A stretch of DNA of 8,693 bases from Actinobacteria bacterium RBG_16_64_13 (GTDB lineage Bacteria > Actinomycetota > Thermoleophilia > RBG-16-64-13), in the NCBI GenBank assembly GCA_001768675.1, contig MELN01000073.1, forward strand, positions 24,112-32,804. Direction: 5' to 3'. The stretch's first letter is position 1, and every line of letters starts with the position of its first letter. Positions 1 through 6,420 of this stretch are shown one piece after another. The position numbers and the translations under genes are program-made. Below the pieces are notes generated by a model. The model searched no databases. It worked only from the letters and a program-made list of their open reading frames with translations, and had not been told where the DNA came from.

Positions 1-159
1 CCGATGCGTCGTGCTCTTGCTCAGACCTATCCCGCTGCTGATCTCTGTGAGATTGGGAGCGGGCCGTTCCAGCATGAACTGCTCGAGAATCGAGACGGCG
101 CGTGTGACAGAACGCACATGCAGGTCAGCGCTAATCTCTTTCCCTCTCTTTTCTGCCAC
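1..159 (-). CDS. IclR-family transcriptional regulator, N-terminal fragment (runs off the window)
   Basis: Reading the minus strand from 159 to 1 gives 53 residues with no stop, continuing past the window edge. Residues 16-25 read RSVTRAVSIL and residues 36-53 read NLTEISSGIGLSKSTTHR. This is the winged helix-turn-helix signature of IclR regulators (R-x-V-x-R-A-x-x-I-L, then LTEI, then GLSKST). The C-terminal effector-binding domain lies outside the window. The start is uncertain: no ATG occurs in frame. GTG at 159 gives an IclR-like N-terminus (V-AEKRGKEISADLHV), GTG at 165 is possible, and neither has a clear Shine-Dalgarno. It follows the second permease gene after 94 bases that contain a hairpin. 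IclR proteins often control aromatic catabolism genes in response to the substrate, which fits the neighbouring phenolic-type enzyme; control of this locus is inferred. Confidence 0.82.
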   Translation of the reverse strand, partial: MAEKRGKEISADLHVRSVTRAVSILEQFMLERPAPNLTEISSGIGLSKSTTHR

Positions 160-200
160 CGCCACGCCGCGATAGTCGTTCGTGCAACAAGATGAAGACC

Positions 201-234
201 GACCGGGGGGGCCGACATTGCGGCCTGCCCGGTC
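201..234 (-). terminator. Putative terminator hairpin after the ABC importer operon
   Basis: The arms 201-214 and 221-234 pair over 12 of 14 positions (two adjacent mismatches in the middle) around a 6-base loop. On the minus strand the hairpin is followed by a T-rich stretch (GGTCTTCATCTTGTT). It lies 20 bases past the stop codon of the last permease gene and before the IclR gene, where an importer terminator would be expected. The tail is not a clean T-run, so termination may be partial. Confidence 0.5.
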
Positions 235-253
235 GATGAGACGACCGTCCGCA

Positions 254-1330
254 CTACCCCGCGACTTCGCCACCTTCGGCCGCGATCTCTTGCGAGGCCG
301 CCGTTCTTCCCACGATGCGCAGCTTCCGCTGCAGCGGGAAGACGTAGAAGTTGGTCTTCTGGGCGATGTAACCGTATATGCCGCGCGGGCTCCAAACGGT
401 AACGACGATGGCAAGGAGGCCCAGTACGATGAAGTACCACTCCCCGTACTTGGCCGTCGTCTCTCGGAGGACGAAGTAGATGATGGTGCCGATGATGGGC
501 CCTTCAATCGTCCCCACACCGCCGATGACCGTGATGAAGACGAGGTAGGCGGTCCAGTTGATGTTAAACGCCGCCGCGGGTTGCACGAACAGCACGTGGA
601 TGGCCGAGATGGCTCCCACCAAAGCACACCCGGCGCCTGCGATGACGAAGGTGTAGAGCCTCGTGCGCCAGAGGTTCACGCCGCAGCTCTCGGCGGCCAG
701 GTCATTGTCACGGATGGCCTTCAAGGCCAGGCCGGTGCGCGAACGGAGCAACAAGTAGGTGACGACGATGGCTATGAGCGTCGCGCCCAGAGCCCACCAA
801 TAGGTGCCCTGAATCCGCACCGACACCTCCATGTCGCGGGCGGCTACCACCGTGACCCCTGAACCGCCGCCGGTCTGCTTGATGTTGGCCACGACGGTCT
901 TCAGGACCTCCGCGAGGACCCAAGTCCCGATGGCCAGGTACCCCCCCTTGAGCTTGAAAACCAGAGCCGCGGAGGGCAGCGCGATGATCGCGCCGACGAA
1001 AGCTGCGAAGATCACGCCGACGAACGGGTGGACATGCAGCACGTCGGCGAACAGCCACAGCGTGTAGGCTCCCATGCCGATGTAACCTTGCTGCCCCACC
1101 GAGATGAGGCCGGCGTATCCCAGCATCAGATTCCACAACTGGGAAAGCGCAAGCAGCGAGAGGAAGTCCACAAGGCGGCGCGTCATCGGTGTGCCGCCGA
1201 AGAACGGGAACAGGATGAAGAAAACCACGATGATGATCCCGACACCGAGCACCACCTGGTTCACCCGGCTCGCTACATGCACGGAGAACTGCCTGTCGCC
1301 ACTTGCAGTCGCGGAAGTGGCCGCCTTCAT
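254..1330 (-). CDS. Branched-chain amino acid-type ABC transporter permease (LivM family)
   Basis: This 358-residue integral membrane protein is one of the two permeases of a HAAT-type importer. Hydrophobic segments lie near residues 27-45, 54-75, 103-125, 132-148, 178-196, 226-248, 258-288 and 298-313. The family motif GLISVGQQGYIGMGAYT at 74-90 is present. The cytoplasmic coupling loop LKAIRDNDLAAESCGVN at 203-219 is the EAA-like site that contacts the ATPases. The C-terminal SPRGIYG near 314 is typical of LivM, and the length is usual for the family. The ATG at 1330 overlaps the TGA of the preceding permease gene in an ATGA arrangement. There is only a weak GGTGA upstream, so translational coupling is likely. 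Substrate specificity comes mainly from the binding protein, so a role in amino-acid uptake should not be assumed. In this locus an aromatic or carboxylate substrate is equally possible. Confidence 0.93.
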   Translation of the reverse strand: MKAATSATASGDRQFSVHVASRVNQVVLGVGIIIVVFFILFPFFGGTPMTRRLVDFLSLLALSQLWNLMLGYAGLISVGQQGYIGMGAYTLWLFADVLHVHPFVGVIFAAFVGAIIALPSAALVFKLKGGYLAIGTWVLAEVLKTVVANIKQTGGGSGVTVVAARDMEVSVRIQGTYWWALGATLIAIVVTYLLLRSRTGLALKAIRDNDLAAESCGVNLWRTRLYTFVIAGAGCALVGAISAIHVLFVQPAAAFNINWTAYLVFITVIGGVGTIEGPIIGTIIYFVLRETTAKYGEWYFIVLGLLAIVVTVWSPRGIYGYIAQKTNFYVFPLQRKLRIVGRTAASQEIAAEGGEVAG

Positions 1331-2199
1331 GACGTCACCGTCTTTGCGAGGAGGCCCTGCGGCCTCAAGGCAAGGATGATCAGAAAGACCACGTGCCCGG
1401 TCAGGATGGACCAGGGCGGGCCAAAGGCCCGCGCGCCCAGGGTCTGCGACAACCCCAGAATGATGCCCCCCAGCAAGGTGCCCCAGCCCGAGCCCATGCC
1501 TCCGATGATGACCGCCTCGAACGCGTAGATGAGGCTCAGACTACCGAAGGAGGGGTCGAACGTGGTGCGGATGCCCCGCATCACACCGCCGATCGCGACG
1601 ATGACCAGAGCTACCCCCATCGCCATCGCCCAAATGTGCTTGGTATTGATACCCATCAACCTGGCCGCTTCTTGATCATCAGACACTGCCCTAAAAGCGC
1701 GCCCCATCTTGGTTCGGTTGAGGAATAGCTGCAACCCGATGATGACCACCAGAGCCACGAGAAAGATGATGAGAGGCAGCCAGCCGATGGCCAGGTTCTC
1801 GTTGATCCTGATGCTGAGGGAGTCGATCGTGCCGGCCTTGAGGCGCTCGTTGTCGGCGGTGAATCCCAGGAGAAGGGCGTTCTGTATGACGATCGAGATC
1901 CCGAAGGTCAGGATCACCCCGACCACGTCACCCGACTGCACAACGCGGTTAAGCAATCCGCGCTGAAGCAGATACCCGACCACGAACATGATGGCCATGG
2001 TGATGGGGATCGAGTAGAACGGGCTGAAATGAATGGCGTTGATCATGAGGAGGGCGACATAGGCGGGGACGATGGTCAAGTCGCCATGAGCCAGGTTGAC
2101 CAGGCGCATGGTCCCGAAAACGAGGGCAAGGCCTACGGCGAACAGAGCGAAGTGGCCGCCTAAGAGGATTCCCTGGACGCCTTGGTTTAGCCAATCCAT
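1327..2199 (-). CDS. Branched-chain amino acid-type ABC transporter permease (LivH family)
   Basis: This 290-residue polytopic membrane protein is the LivH-type partner permease. The N-terminal signature GLALVFGTMRLVNLAHGD at 23-40 is diagnostic of the family. Hydrophobic segments recur near 10-30, 42-56, 63-79, 92-112, 138-160, 188-206, 227-256 and 262-279. The cytoplasmic coupling loop is FRAVSDDQEAARLMGIN at 169-185. The C-terminus carries the usual ALRPQGLL motif. The ATG at 2199 lies 2 bases after the stop of the second ATPase gene. It has a GGAG seven bases upstream that sits inside that gene's last codons. Its own stop overlaps the LivM-type start. With the two ATPases and the second permease it forms the complete membrane part of the importer. 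Confidence 0.94.
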   Translation of the reverse strand: MDWLNQGVQGILLGGHFALFAVGLALVFGTMRLVNLAHGDLTIVPAYVALLMINAIHFSPFYSIPITMAIMFVVGYLLQRGLLNRVVQSGDVVGVILTFGISIVIQNALLLGFTADNERLKAGTIDSLSIRINENLAIGWLPLIIFLVALVVIIGLQLFLNRTKMGRAFRAVSDDQEAARLMGINTKHIWAMAMGVALVIVAIGGVMRGIRTTFDPSFGSLSLIYAFEAVIIGGMGSGWGTLLGGIILGLSQTLGARAFGPPWSILTGHVVFLIILALRPQGLLAKTVTS

Positions 2200-2201
2200 G
2201 T

Positions 2202-2900
2202 CTATACTCCGAAGTAAGCCGCGGTTATCTGGTCGTTCGTCAGATCTCTGGGGGTGCCCTGCAGGGCGATCCTGCCCTCAAGGAAACAGGCCACATGGGT
2301 GGCCACCGTGAGCACGTGCTGGACGTCCTGCTCAACCACCAGTATCGTGCATCCGGAATCGAGCAGAGTCTTGAAAGCCTCGTAGATACGCTTGATGACG
2401 ACCGGAGCCAGCCCCAACGAGACCTCGTCCATAAGGATGAGGCGAGGATTGGACATGAGCGAACGGCCGATGGCCAGCGCCTGTTGCTCCCCCCCCGACA
2501 GACCAGAAGCCTGACGCTTCTTCAGGGGCTGAAGGAGCGGGAACAGATCATAGACGCCATCGGCGGTCCACGGACCGGGGCGCCCCCGGTAGGCGCCGAC
2601 CAGCAGGTTCTCATGCACGGTGAGGCTGGGGAACACCCGGCGGCCTTCCGGCACCATCGAGATGCCCAATTCCACCCGCCGGTATGGGGCCATGTGGTCG
2701 ATGGGCTTCCCATCGAAGAGGAGGCGGCCCCGCCGCGGCACGAGCACGCCAGACACGGTCTTGAGCATGGTCGACTTGCCCGCGCCATTGGCCCCGATGC
2801 AGGCGAAGATCTCCCCTTCCTCCACCTTCAGGCTGACGTCGTAGAGAGCCTGGAAGTCCTCGTAGTAGACGTTGGCGGCCTCGATCTCTAGAAGGCTCAT
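2202..2900 (-). CDS. ABC transporter ATP-binding protein (LivF family)
   Basis: This 232-residue ATPase is one of the two nucleotide-binding subunits that power the importer on the cytoplasmic face. Visible motifs are Walker A GANGAGKST at 36-44, VPEGRRVF at 83-90, the ABC signature LSGGEQQALAIGRSL at 134-148 and Walker B LILMDE at 154-159. VVEQ at 188-191 stands where other ABC ATPases have the switch histidine. E at the Q-loop position and Q at the switch position are usual in LivF proteins, so the enzyme looks intact. The ATG at 2900 overlaps the TGA of the preceding ATPase gene (ATGA). A GGGAGG lies about nine bases upstream, inside that gene. Length is typical of the family. Confidence 0.95.
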   Translation of the reverse strand: MSLLEIEAANVYYEDFQALYDVSLKVEEGEIFACIGANGAGKSTMLKTVSGVLVPRRGRLLFDGKPIDHMAPYRRVELGISMVPEGRRVFPSLTVHENLLVGAYRGRPGPWTADGVYDLFPLLQPLKKRQASGLSGGEQQALAIGRSLMSNPRLILMDEVSLGLAPVVIKRIYEAFKTLLDSGCTILVVEQDVQHVLTVATHVACFLEGRIALQGTPRDLTNDQITAAYFGV

Positions 2901-3622
2901 GCCAGCGTCCCTCCCATGTAGCAGGCCTGGACTTCTTGGCTGCTCATGACCTCGCGCGGGTCACCCTCGCACAGCTTGCGCCCGAATTGGATCACCGTGA
3001 TGCGGTTCACCAAGGCCAGCAGGGCATGGACGATGTGCTCGATCCACACGATGGTGATCCCGGTGGCCTGGAGCTTCCTGATCTCTTCGATAAGCTCCTG
3101 GACCTCGGCCTCGGTGAGGCCCCCCGCGATCTCGTCCAGCAAAAGCACGCTGGGGTCCGTGGCGAGAGCTCGAGCCAGTTCCAGGCGCTTGCGATCCAGT
3201 AAGGTGAGCGAGCCGGCAAGAACGTTGACTTTGTCGTGTAGACCCGTCATCTCCAGGATCTCCACACAATGCCCGTACGAGGCCCGTTCTCTCATTCTCC
3301 GCCCGTGCGTCGCCCCTACGAGTACGTTCTCGAAAACCGTCATGCCCGAAAAAGGCTTGGGTATCTGGAAAGTCCGGCCTATGCCCTGACGACAGCGCTC
3401 GTGCCGGGAAAGCCCGGTGATGTCTTTGCCTTGGAAGAGCACCTTGCCGCCATCTGCGTGCACGGCGCCCGTGATCAGGTTGAACCAGGTGGTCTTTCCC
3501 GCCCCGTTAGGGCCCACGATGCCCAGCGCCTCTCCTTGGTCCACGCTGATGCTGAGGTCGTCTATAACCAAGACCCCGCCGAACGACTTTCGAAGGCCCT
3601 GGGTCTCAAGCGCTTTCGTCAA
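2897..3622 (-). CDS. ABC transporter ATP-binding protein (LivG family), TTG start
   Basis: This 241-residue ATPase pairs with the LivF-type subunit. It has Walker A GPNGAGKTT at 37-45, the Q-loop glutamine in GRTFQIPKPF at 82-91, Walker B LLLDEIAGGLT at 160-170 and the switch histidine in WIEHIVHA at 193-200. The C-loop reads GSLTLLDRKRLELARAL at 137-153 in place of LSGGQ. Such loose C-loops are common in LivG relatives. The start codon is TTG at 3622, chosen because a ten-base Shine-Dalgarno match (GGAGGTGATC, 3627-3636) lies nine bases (from GGAGG) ahead and the protein begins at the expected family position (MTKALETQGLRKSFGG). It is separated from the binding-protein gene by 171 bases with hairpins. 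Its stop overlaps the next ATPase start. Confidence 0.94.
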   Translation of the reverse strand: MTKALETQGLRKSFGGVLVIDDLSISVDQGEALGIVGPNGAGKTTWFNLITGAVHADGGKVLFQGKDITGLSRHERCRQGIGRTFQIPKPFSGMTVFENVLVGATHGRRMRERASYGHCVEILEMTGLHDKVNVLAGSLTLLDRKRLELARALATDPSVLLLDEIAGGLTEAEVQELIEEIRKLQATGITIVWIEHIVHALLALVNRITVIQFGRKLCEGDPREVMSSQEVQACYMGGTLA

Positions 3623-3626
3623 CTGG

Positions 3627-3636
3627 GATCACCTCC
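3627..3636 (-). promoter_or_regulatory. Strong Shine-Dalgarno site for the TTG-started LivG-type gene
   Basis: The minus strand reads GGAGGTGATC, complementary over all ten bases to the conserved 3' end of bacterial 16S rRNA. GGAGG ends nine bases before the TTG at 3622. This decides the start and may compensate for the weak TTG codon at the first importer gene after the intergenic hairpins. Confidence 0.8.
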
Positions 3637-3683
3637 ACGCCCAACCGTGTTCCCGTTCCTGACACTGCTGCAAGCCGGTACAC

Positions 3684-3704
3684 CGAGGATCGCCCACATC
3701 CTCG
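3684..3704 (-). other. Small inverted repeat in the binding protein-ATPase gap
   Basis: The arms 3684-3690 and 3698-3704 (CGAGGAT / ATCCTCG) pair perfectly over 7 bp around a 7-base loop. The loop on the minus strand (GTGGGCG) contains GTGGGC, complementary to the GCCCAC in the stem of the larger hairpin at 3722-3765, so alternative pairing is possible. Function is unknown; this is a structural observation only. Confidence 0.3.
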
Positions 3705-3721
3705 CGGCGGACCTAATAGAA

Positions 3722-3765
3722 GACCCGGTTGTTGCCCACGGTCTCCCGTGGGCAACTACCGGGTC
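3722..3765 (-). terminator. Strong hairpin between the solute-binding protein and ATPase genes
   Basis: The arms 3722-3741 and 3746-3765 pair at 19 of 20 positions (one T-T mismatch) around a 4-base loop. The structure starts 28 bases past the binding-protein stop codon. On the minus strand it is followed by TTCTATTAGG, only weakly T-rich. Placement between a solute-binding-protein gene and its membrane subunits suggests a partial terminator or an mRNA-stabilising stem. Either would keep the binding protein in excess over the membrane complex, a common arrangement in ABC importer operons. A repetitive extragenic palindrome is the alternative; only one copy is visible here. Confidence 0.6.
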
Positions 3766-3793
3766 GAAACTACCTGCGCAAGAAGGGTACAGC

Positions 3794-5231
3794 CTACGCC
3801 AGCGGCTGGACCGTGTCTTGCTTCGGAATGCTGCCGTCGGGCACGCCCGCATTGCTGCAGACCGTCAACTCGTACGGCCACTTCGTGCCTTTGCGCCACT
3901 GGCCGCCCACCTGCGGAGTCTTGTAGACGTTCTCCACGATGTGGCACGGTCCTACCTTGAACGGTGGAGTAGCACCGACCACCGGCTCGGTGAAGTCGAT
4001 GCGACCGCCGATGGTATCCATCTTCGTGGTCTTGATGGCCGCCAGGATGGCTTCCTTGTCGTCGACACTGGTGGCCCGCTTAAGCGCGTCCCACGCCATC
4101 TCGAACACGATGAAGTGCAGCAGCGGCTGGGTCCACTGCTTGCCGGTGCGATTGGTGTACTCGTCGGCGAACTGCTGGCAGGTTTCGCCACCAAGAAGCG
4201 GTGAGGTGAACGGGTGGGTCGGCATCCACCACACCTCGGTGGTCAGACCCGCCCCGACATCCCCGAGGGCCTCGATCGCTCCTGGGAACAGCAGCGCCTT
4301 TGCGTAGGTCCCGAGTTTGGGCTTCCAACCCTGCTGGGCCCTTTGGTTCCAGAAGTTCGTGAAGTCGGGCGGCAAGAACACGCCCATGCCGATCTCGCAA
4401 CCTTCGGTCCTGAACTGGGTGATCTGGGCGGTGAAATCGTCGCTCAGGTTCTGGAACTGGGCGGGGACGACCGCCTGGAGGCCGTTAGGCTCCCAAACCG
4501 GCGCCCAGCCGGGCAGCCAAGCGTTGCCGTCGTTGTCATTGGGGAACATGGCTGCGACTTTTTTGTTGTTCGGCACCTGGCTCCACATGTCCAGGAAGTT
4601 CGCCTGGACATCCTCGAGTCCCCAGAACGTATGGTAGGTCCACTTGAAGACCTGCGTGATGTCTCCCCGCTTGCCGCGCGAAGCGATGTACGATTGCCAC
4701 GGGGCGTCGTTGGTGATGCAGGGCATGCCGTTCGACTCGCACTGCTCGGCCACTGGAGAGACCGTATCCGGAGTGGAGGCCGCCGTGATCAGGTCCACGC
4801 CTTCGTAGAATCAGGTCGCCCGTCACCTGAGAGGCACGGTTGGTGTCCGACGTGCTGTCCATAAGGATGATCTTGACGGGGTGCTTCTTCCCGTCTCCGC
4901 AGACGATGCCATCCCCAAACGCTTCCTGGGCCCGCTCGACGCAGTATTGGTCGGGTTCACCGAACAACTGCAGGGGGCCGGTGATTGGGGCGACAAAACC
5001 GATCTTGAGCTCGCGGCCCAACTCGACCGCGCTGACTGTCGTGGTCTCACCACCGGCGGTCGTGACCGGACCGGCCGTAGTAGTAGTCTCTTCTTCGCCG
5101 CCGCAAGCGGCTACGAGGCCGCCCAGACCGGCACCCACACCGATAGTCGCGCCGGCGATGCCAGCTATTTTGAGGAACTCGCGCCGGCTGACCTCTTTGC
5201 CGTCGATCAGGCTCTTCTCTTTGTCTTCCAT
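3794..5231 (-). pseudogene. ABC transporter solute-binding lipoprotein (LivK-like, Tat signal), frameshifted near 4808
   Basis: The N-terminal part (5231 to about 4809) begins MEDKEKSLIDGKEVSRREFLK. It has a twin-arginine motif SRREFLK at 15-21, a hydrophobic stretch, a lipobox LVAAC with Cys43 and a Thr-rich linker. It then reads LKIGFVAPITGPLQLFGEP, the opening strand and loop of type I periplasmic binding proteins. The chain continues in another frame from about 4807 to 3794 with VDLITAASTPDTVSPVAEQC, NDAPWQSYI and a full C-terminal lobe. Joined, the product would be about 478 residues. The reading frames differ by one base (one extra base, or two missing, around 4805-4811). Without correction the N-terminal frame runs to a stop at 4536, giving about 231 residues and no second lobe. 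Both halves keep normal composition, so the break is recent or an assembly error. ATG 5231 is preferred over ATG 5246 because AGGAG lies four bases upstream of it. The intact protein would capture the substrate outside the membrane for the importer encoded downstream. Confidence 0.88.
4796..4811 (-). other. Frameshift point in the solute-binding protein gene
   Basis: On the minus strand the N-terminal frame reads VTGDLI and then shifts to L-RRRGPDHGG, which has no family resemblance. Dropping one base in ATTCTAC (4811-4805) gives GDLI-YEG-VDLITAASTPDTV, which restores the family pattern. There is no homopolymer run here and no obvious slippery heptamer with a downstream stem, so programmed frameshifting is not supported. 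Confidence 0.8.
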
Positions 5232-5538
5232 GCCACTCCTGTCCATGTTCGCCTTGCCGCTCCTCTCTCGCTCTGTGTTGGCCGGCCAGAGCTTCAAGCG
5301 TCGACCGACCACTCTGCCGAGTCGACTGTGCAGCCCTGTCGGCCCGCCATCAATCCGACCCGCGCCACCCTGCTCGCCGACTCGCCCCCCAAGGTCCAAG
5401 AATCTGACTCCAGCACCTCCTCTGCGAGTGATTCCCACGCCCTTTTCCGCAAGCCGGGCCGCGAAGGACCATGTACACACGGCAATACTAGCAACATGTC
5501 CAGGCCACTTCTACACCCGCCTGCATAACCACTGTGTC
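5232..5538 (-). other. Gene-free gap ahead of the importer operon; candidate promoter region
   Basis: This 307-base stretch lies between the hydrolase stop and the chosen binding-protein start. The minus-strand reading frame stays open back to 5480, but the added residues (GITRRGGAGVRFLDLGG and similar) resemble no protein I know and precede a complete Tat signal, so it is treated as leader. A possible extended -10 element, TGCTAGTAT, lies at 5493-5485 on the minus strand. I found no convincing -35 at 16-18 bases from it, so the promoter call is weak. AGGAG at 5236-5240 is the ribosome-binding site for the start at 5231. No clear operator palindrome or strong terminator was seen. Confidence 0.4.
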
Positions 5539-6333
5539 CTATTCAACCGGCAGCTTGAAGAACTCCTTGGGATTCTGATAACACACTTGATCTATAGTGG
5601 TCTTATCCAGGCCGAAAAGCCTCATGGCCAGCATTACACGCGGCACCATGAAGTAGTCGTTACCCTCGCCGCCCAACTCAGAATTGACTATGACCTTGTC
5701 CCGCCTGTCGGGATGGTCGATCACGTAACGGGCCGCGACCTCCGGAGGCATCTTGTCCCAGCAGATCGAGAGCCCGACCATGCCCCCCGTGTTCATACGA
5801 AAGTCGAGCGTGGCTTCGCCTGCGTGATCGAAGACGCATTTTTCCGGCGGAAAGCCTTCCTCCTTGATGATCTCAAGGATGAGCGGAGTCACCTTGGCCC
5901 CTTGGGGGGCGAGCCGGATGGGAGTGTGGAGGATGACCGGGAGATCGCGAGCCTTGGCTATGCGCAAATGCTCGCGGAACAGATCCTTCTCGTACTCGCT
6001 GCCGGTGTCCAGGCCGATCTCACCCATGGCCACGACCCGTTCGTTCTCCAACAAGTCGGGGAGTGCTGCCAGTGCCTTCTCGGTGTCGGACTGTCCCAGA
6101 CCGATGAACGGCACGGAGAGCGACGCGAAGCTTTCGTAGCCTAGCGTCTGGGCCGTCGTCACCTCCAAAGTCACAAACCGGTCCCAGACCCGAAACAGGG
6201 TATCCACAGGGGGGTTGCCGAGGAACATGTGCGGGCTCGGCACAACAGCCGCTTCCATGCCCATCATGACCAGCTTCTGAAGCTGGATATCCTCGATCAT
6301 GTCGCTGTGAAGATGCGCGTCGATGAACCGCAT
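5539..6333 (-). CDS. TatD-like metal-dependent hydrolase (amidohydrolase superfamily)
   Basis: This 264-residue TIM-barrel hydrolase has the metal-binding pattern of the TatD branch. It shows H7-x-H9 in IDAHLHSD at the first strand, E105 in AMGEIGLDTG, H136 in VILHTP and H170 in CVFDHAGEA. The last strand carries NSELGGEGND (217-226), where typical TatD proteins have an S-D motif; E219 or D226 may fill that role. Family members hydrolyse nucleic acid ends, lactones, amides or other C-O/C-N bonds with two divalent metals, so the fold does not fix the substrate. The ATG at 6333 has AAAGGAG six bases upstream (6340-6346). No signal peptide is seen, so it is cytoplasmic. Its place between a transhydroxylase-type molybdoenzyme and an importer suggests a catabolic step such as hydrolysis of a cyclic or lactone intermediate rather than DNA repair. 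That assignment is inference. Confidence 0.85.
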   Translation of the reverse strand: MRFIDAHLHSDMIEDIQLQKLVMMGMEAAVVPSPHMFLGNPPVDTLFRVWDRFVTLEVTTAQTLGYESFASLSVPFIGLGQSDTEKALAALPDLLENERVVAMGEIGLDTGSEYEKDLFREHLRIAKARDLPVILHTPIRLAPQGAKVTPLILEIIKEEGFPPEKCVFDHAGEATLDFRMNTGGMVGLSICWDKMPPEVAARYVIDHPDRRDKVIVNSELGGEGNDYFMVPRVMLAMRLFGLDKTTIDQVCYQNPKEFFKLPVE

Positions 6334-6354
6334 TCATCGCTCCTTTGCCTGGCC

Positions 6355-6385
6355 CCCGAGCCCGCCTCCACCAGGCGGGCTCGGG
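6355..6385 (-). terminator. Perfect 13-bp hairpin between the molybdoenzyme and hydrolase genes
   Basis: The arms 6355-6367 and 6373-6385 are perfect G+C-rich complements with a 5-base loop. The hairpin starts 35 bases past the small-subunit stop and ends just before the hydrolase ribosome-binding site. The minus strand after it reads GGCCAGGCAAAGGAGCG with no T-run, so a classic intrinsic terminator is not met. It may be a Rho-assisted or T-less terminator, or an mRNA-stability stem separating the two transcripts' expression levels. Confidence 0.5.
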
Positions 6386-6420
6386 ATGCCACAGCTTGAT
6401 TTGCGAACTACGTCAACCTG

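Noticed and set aside
27..440. Minus-strand frame overlapping the permease end and the regulator
   Set aside because: Different frame from both; the IclR helix-turn-helix in the neighbouring frame explains this DNA better.
182..862. Long plus-strand open frame opposite the LivM-type permease
   Set aside because: It is rich in Arg, Asp and Gly with no recognisable domain and lies antisense to a clear permease; it is a by-product of high G+C.
3269..4204. 311-residue plus-strand frame
   Set aside because: It spans the antisense of the ATPase gene, the intergenic hairpin and the binding-protein end; no protein family resemblance.
4796..4811. Programmed frameshift in the binding-protein gene
   Set aside because: No slippery heptamer or downstream stem is apparent, and I know of no precedent in this family; mutation or sequence error is simpler.
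5232..5480. N-terminal extension of the binding-protein frame back to an ATG at 5480
   Set aside because: The extension would bury the Tat signal about 100 residues inside the protein; start 5231 has a Shine-Dalgarno and puts the signal at the N-terminus.
5485..5493. Extended -10 element TGCTAGTAT as a firm promoter
   Set aside because: No acceptable -35 hexamer at 16-18 bases and only four of six -10 matches; mentioned only as a weak candidate.
4840..6144. 434-residue plus-strand frame
   Set aside because: It crosses two minus-strand genes and the gap between them, with Pro/Arg/Ser-rich low-information sequence; antisense shadow.
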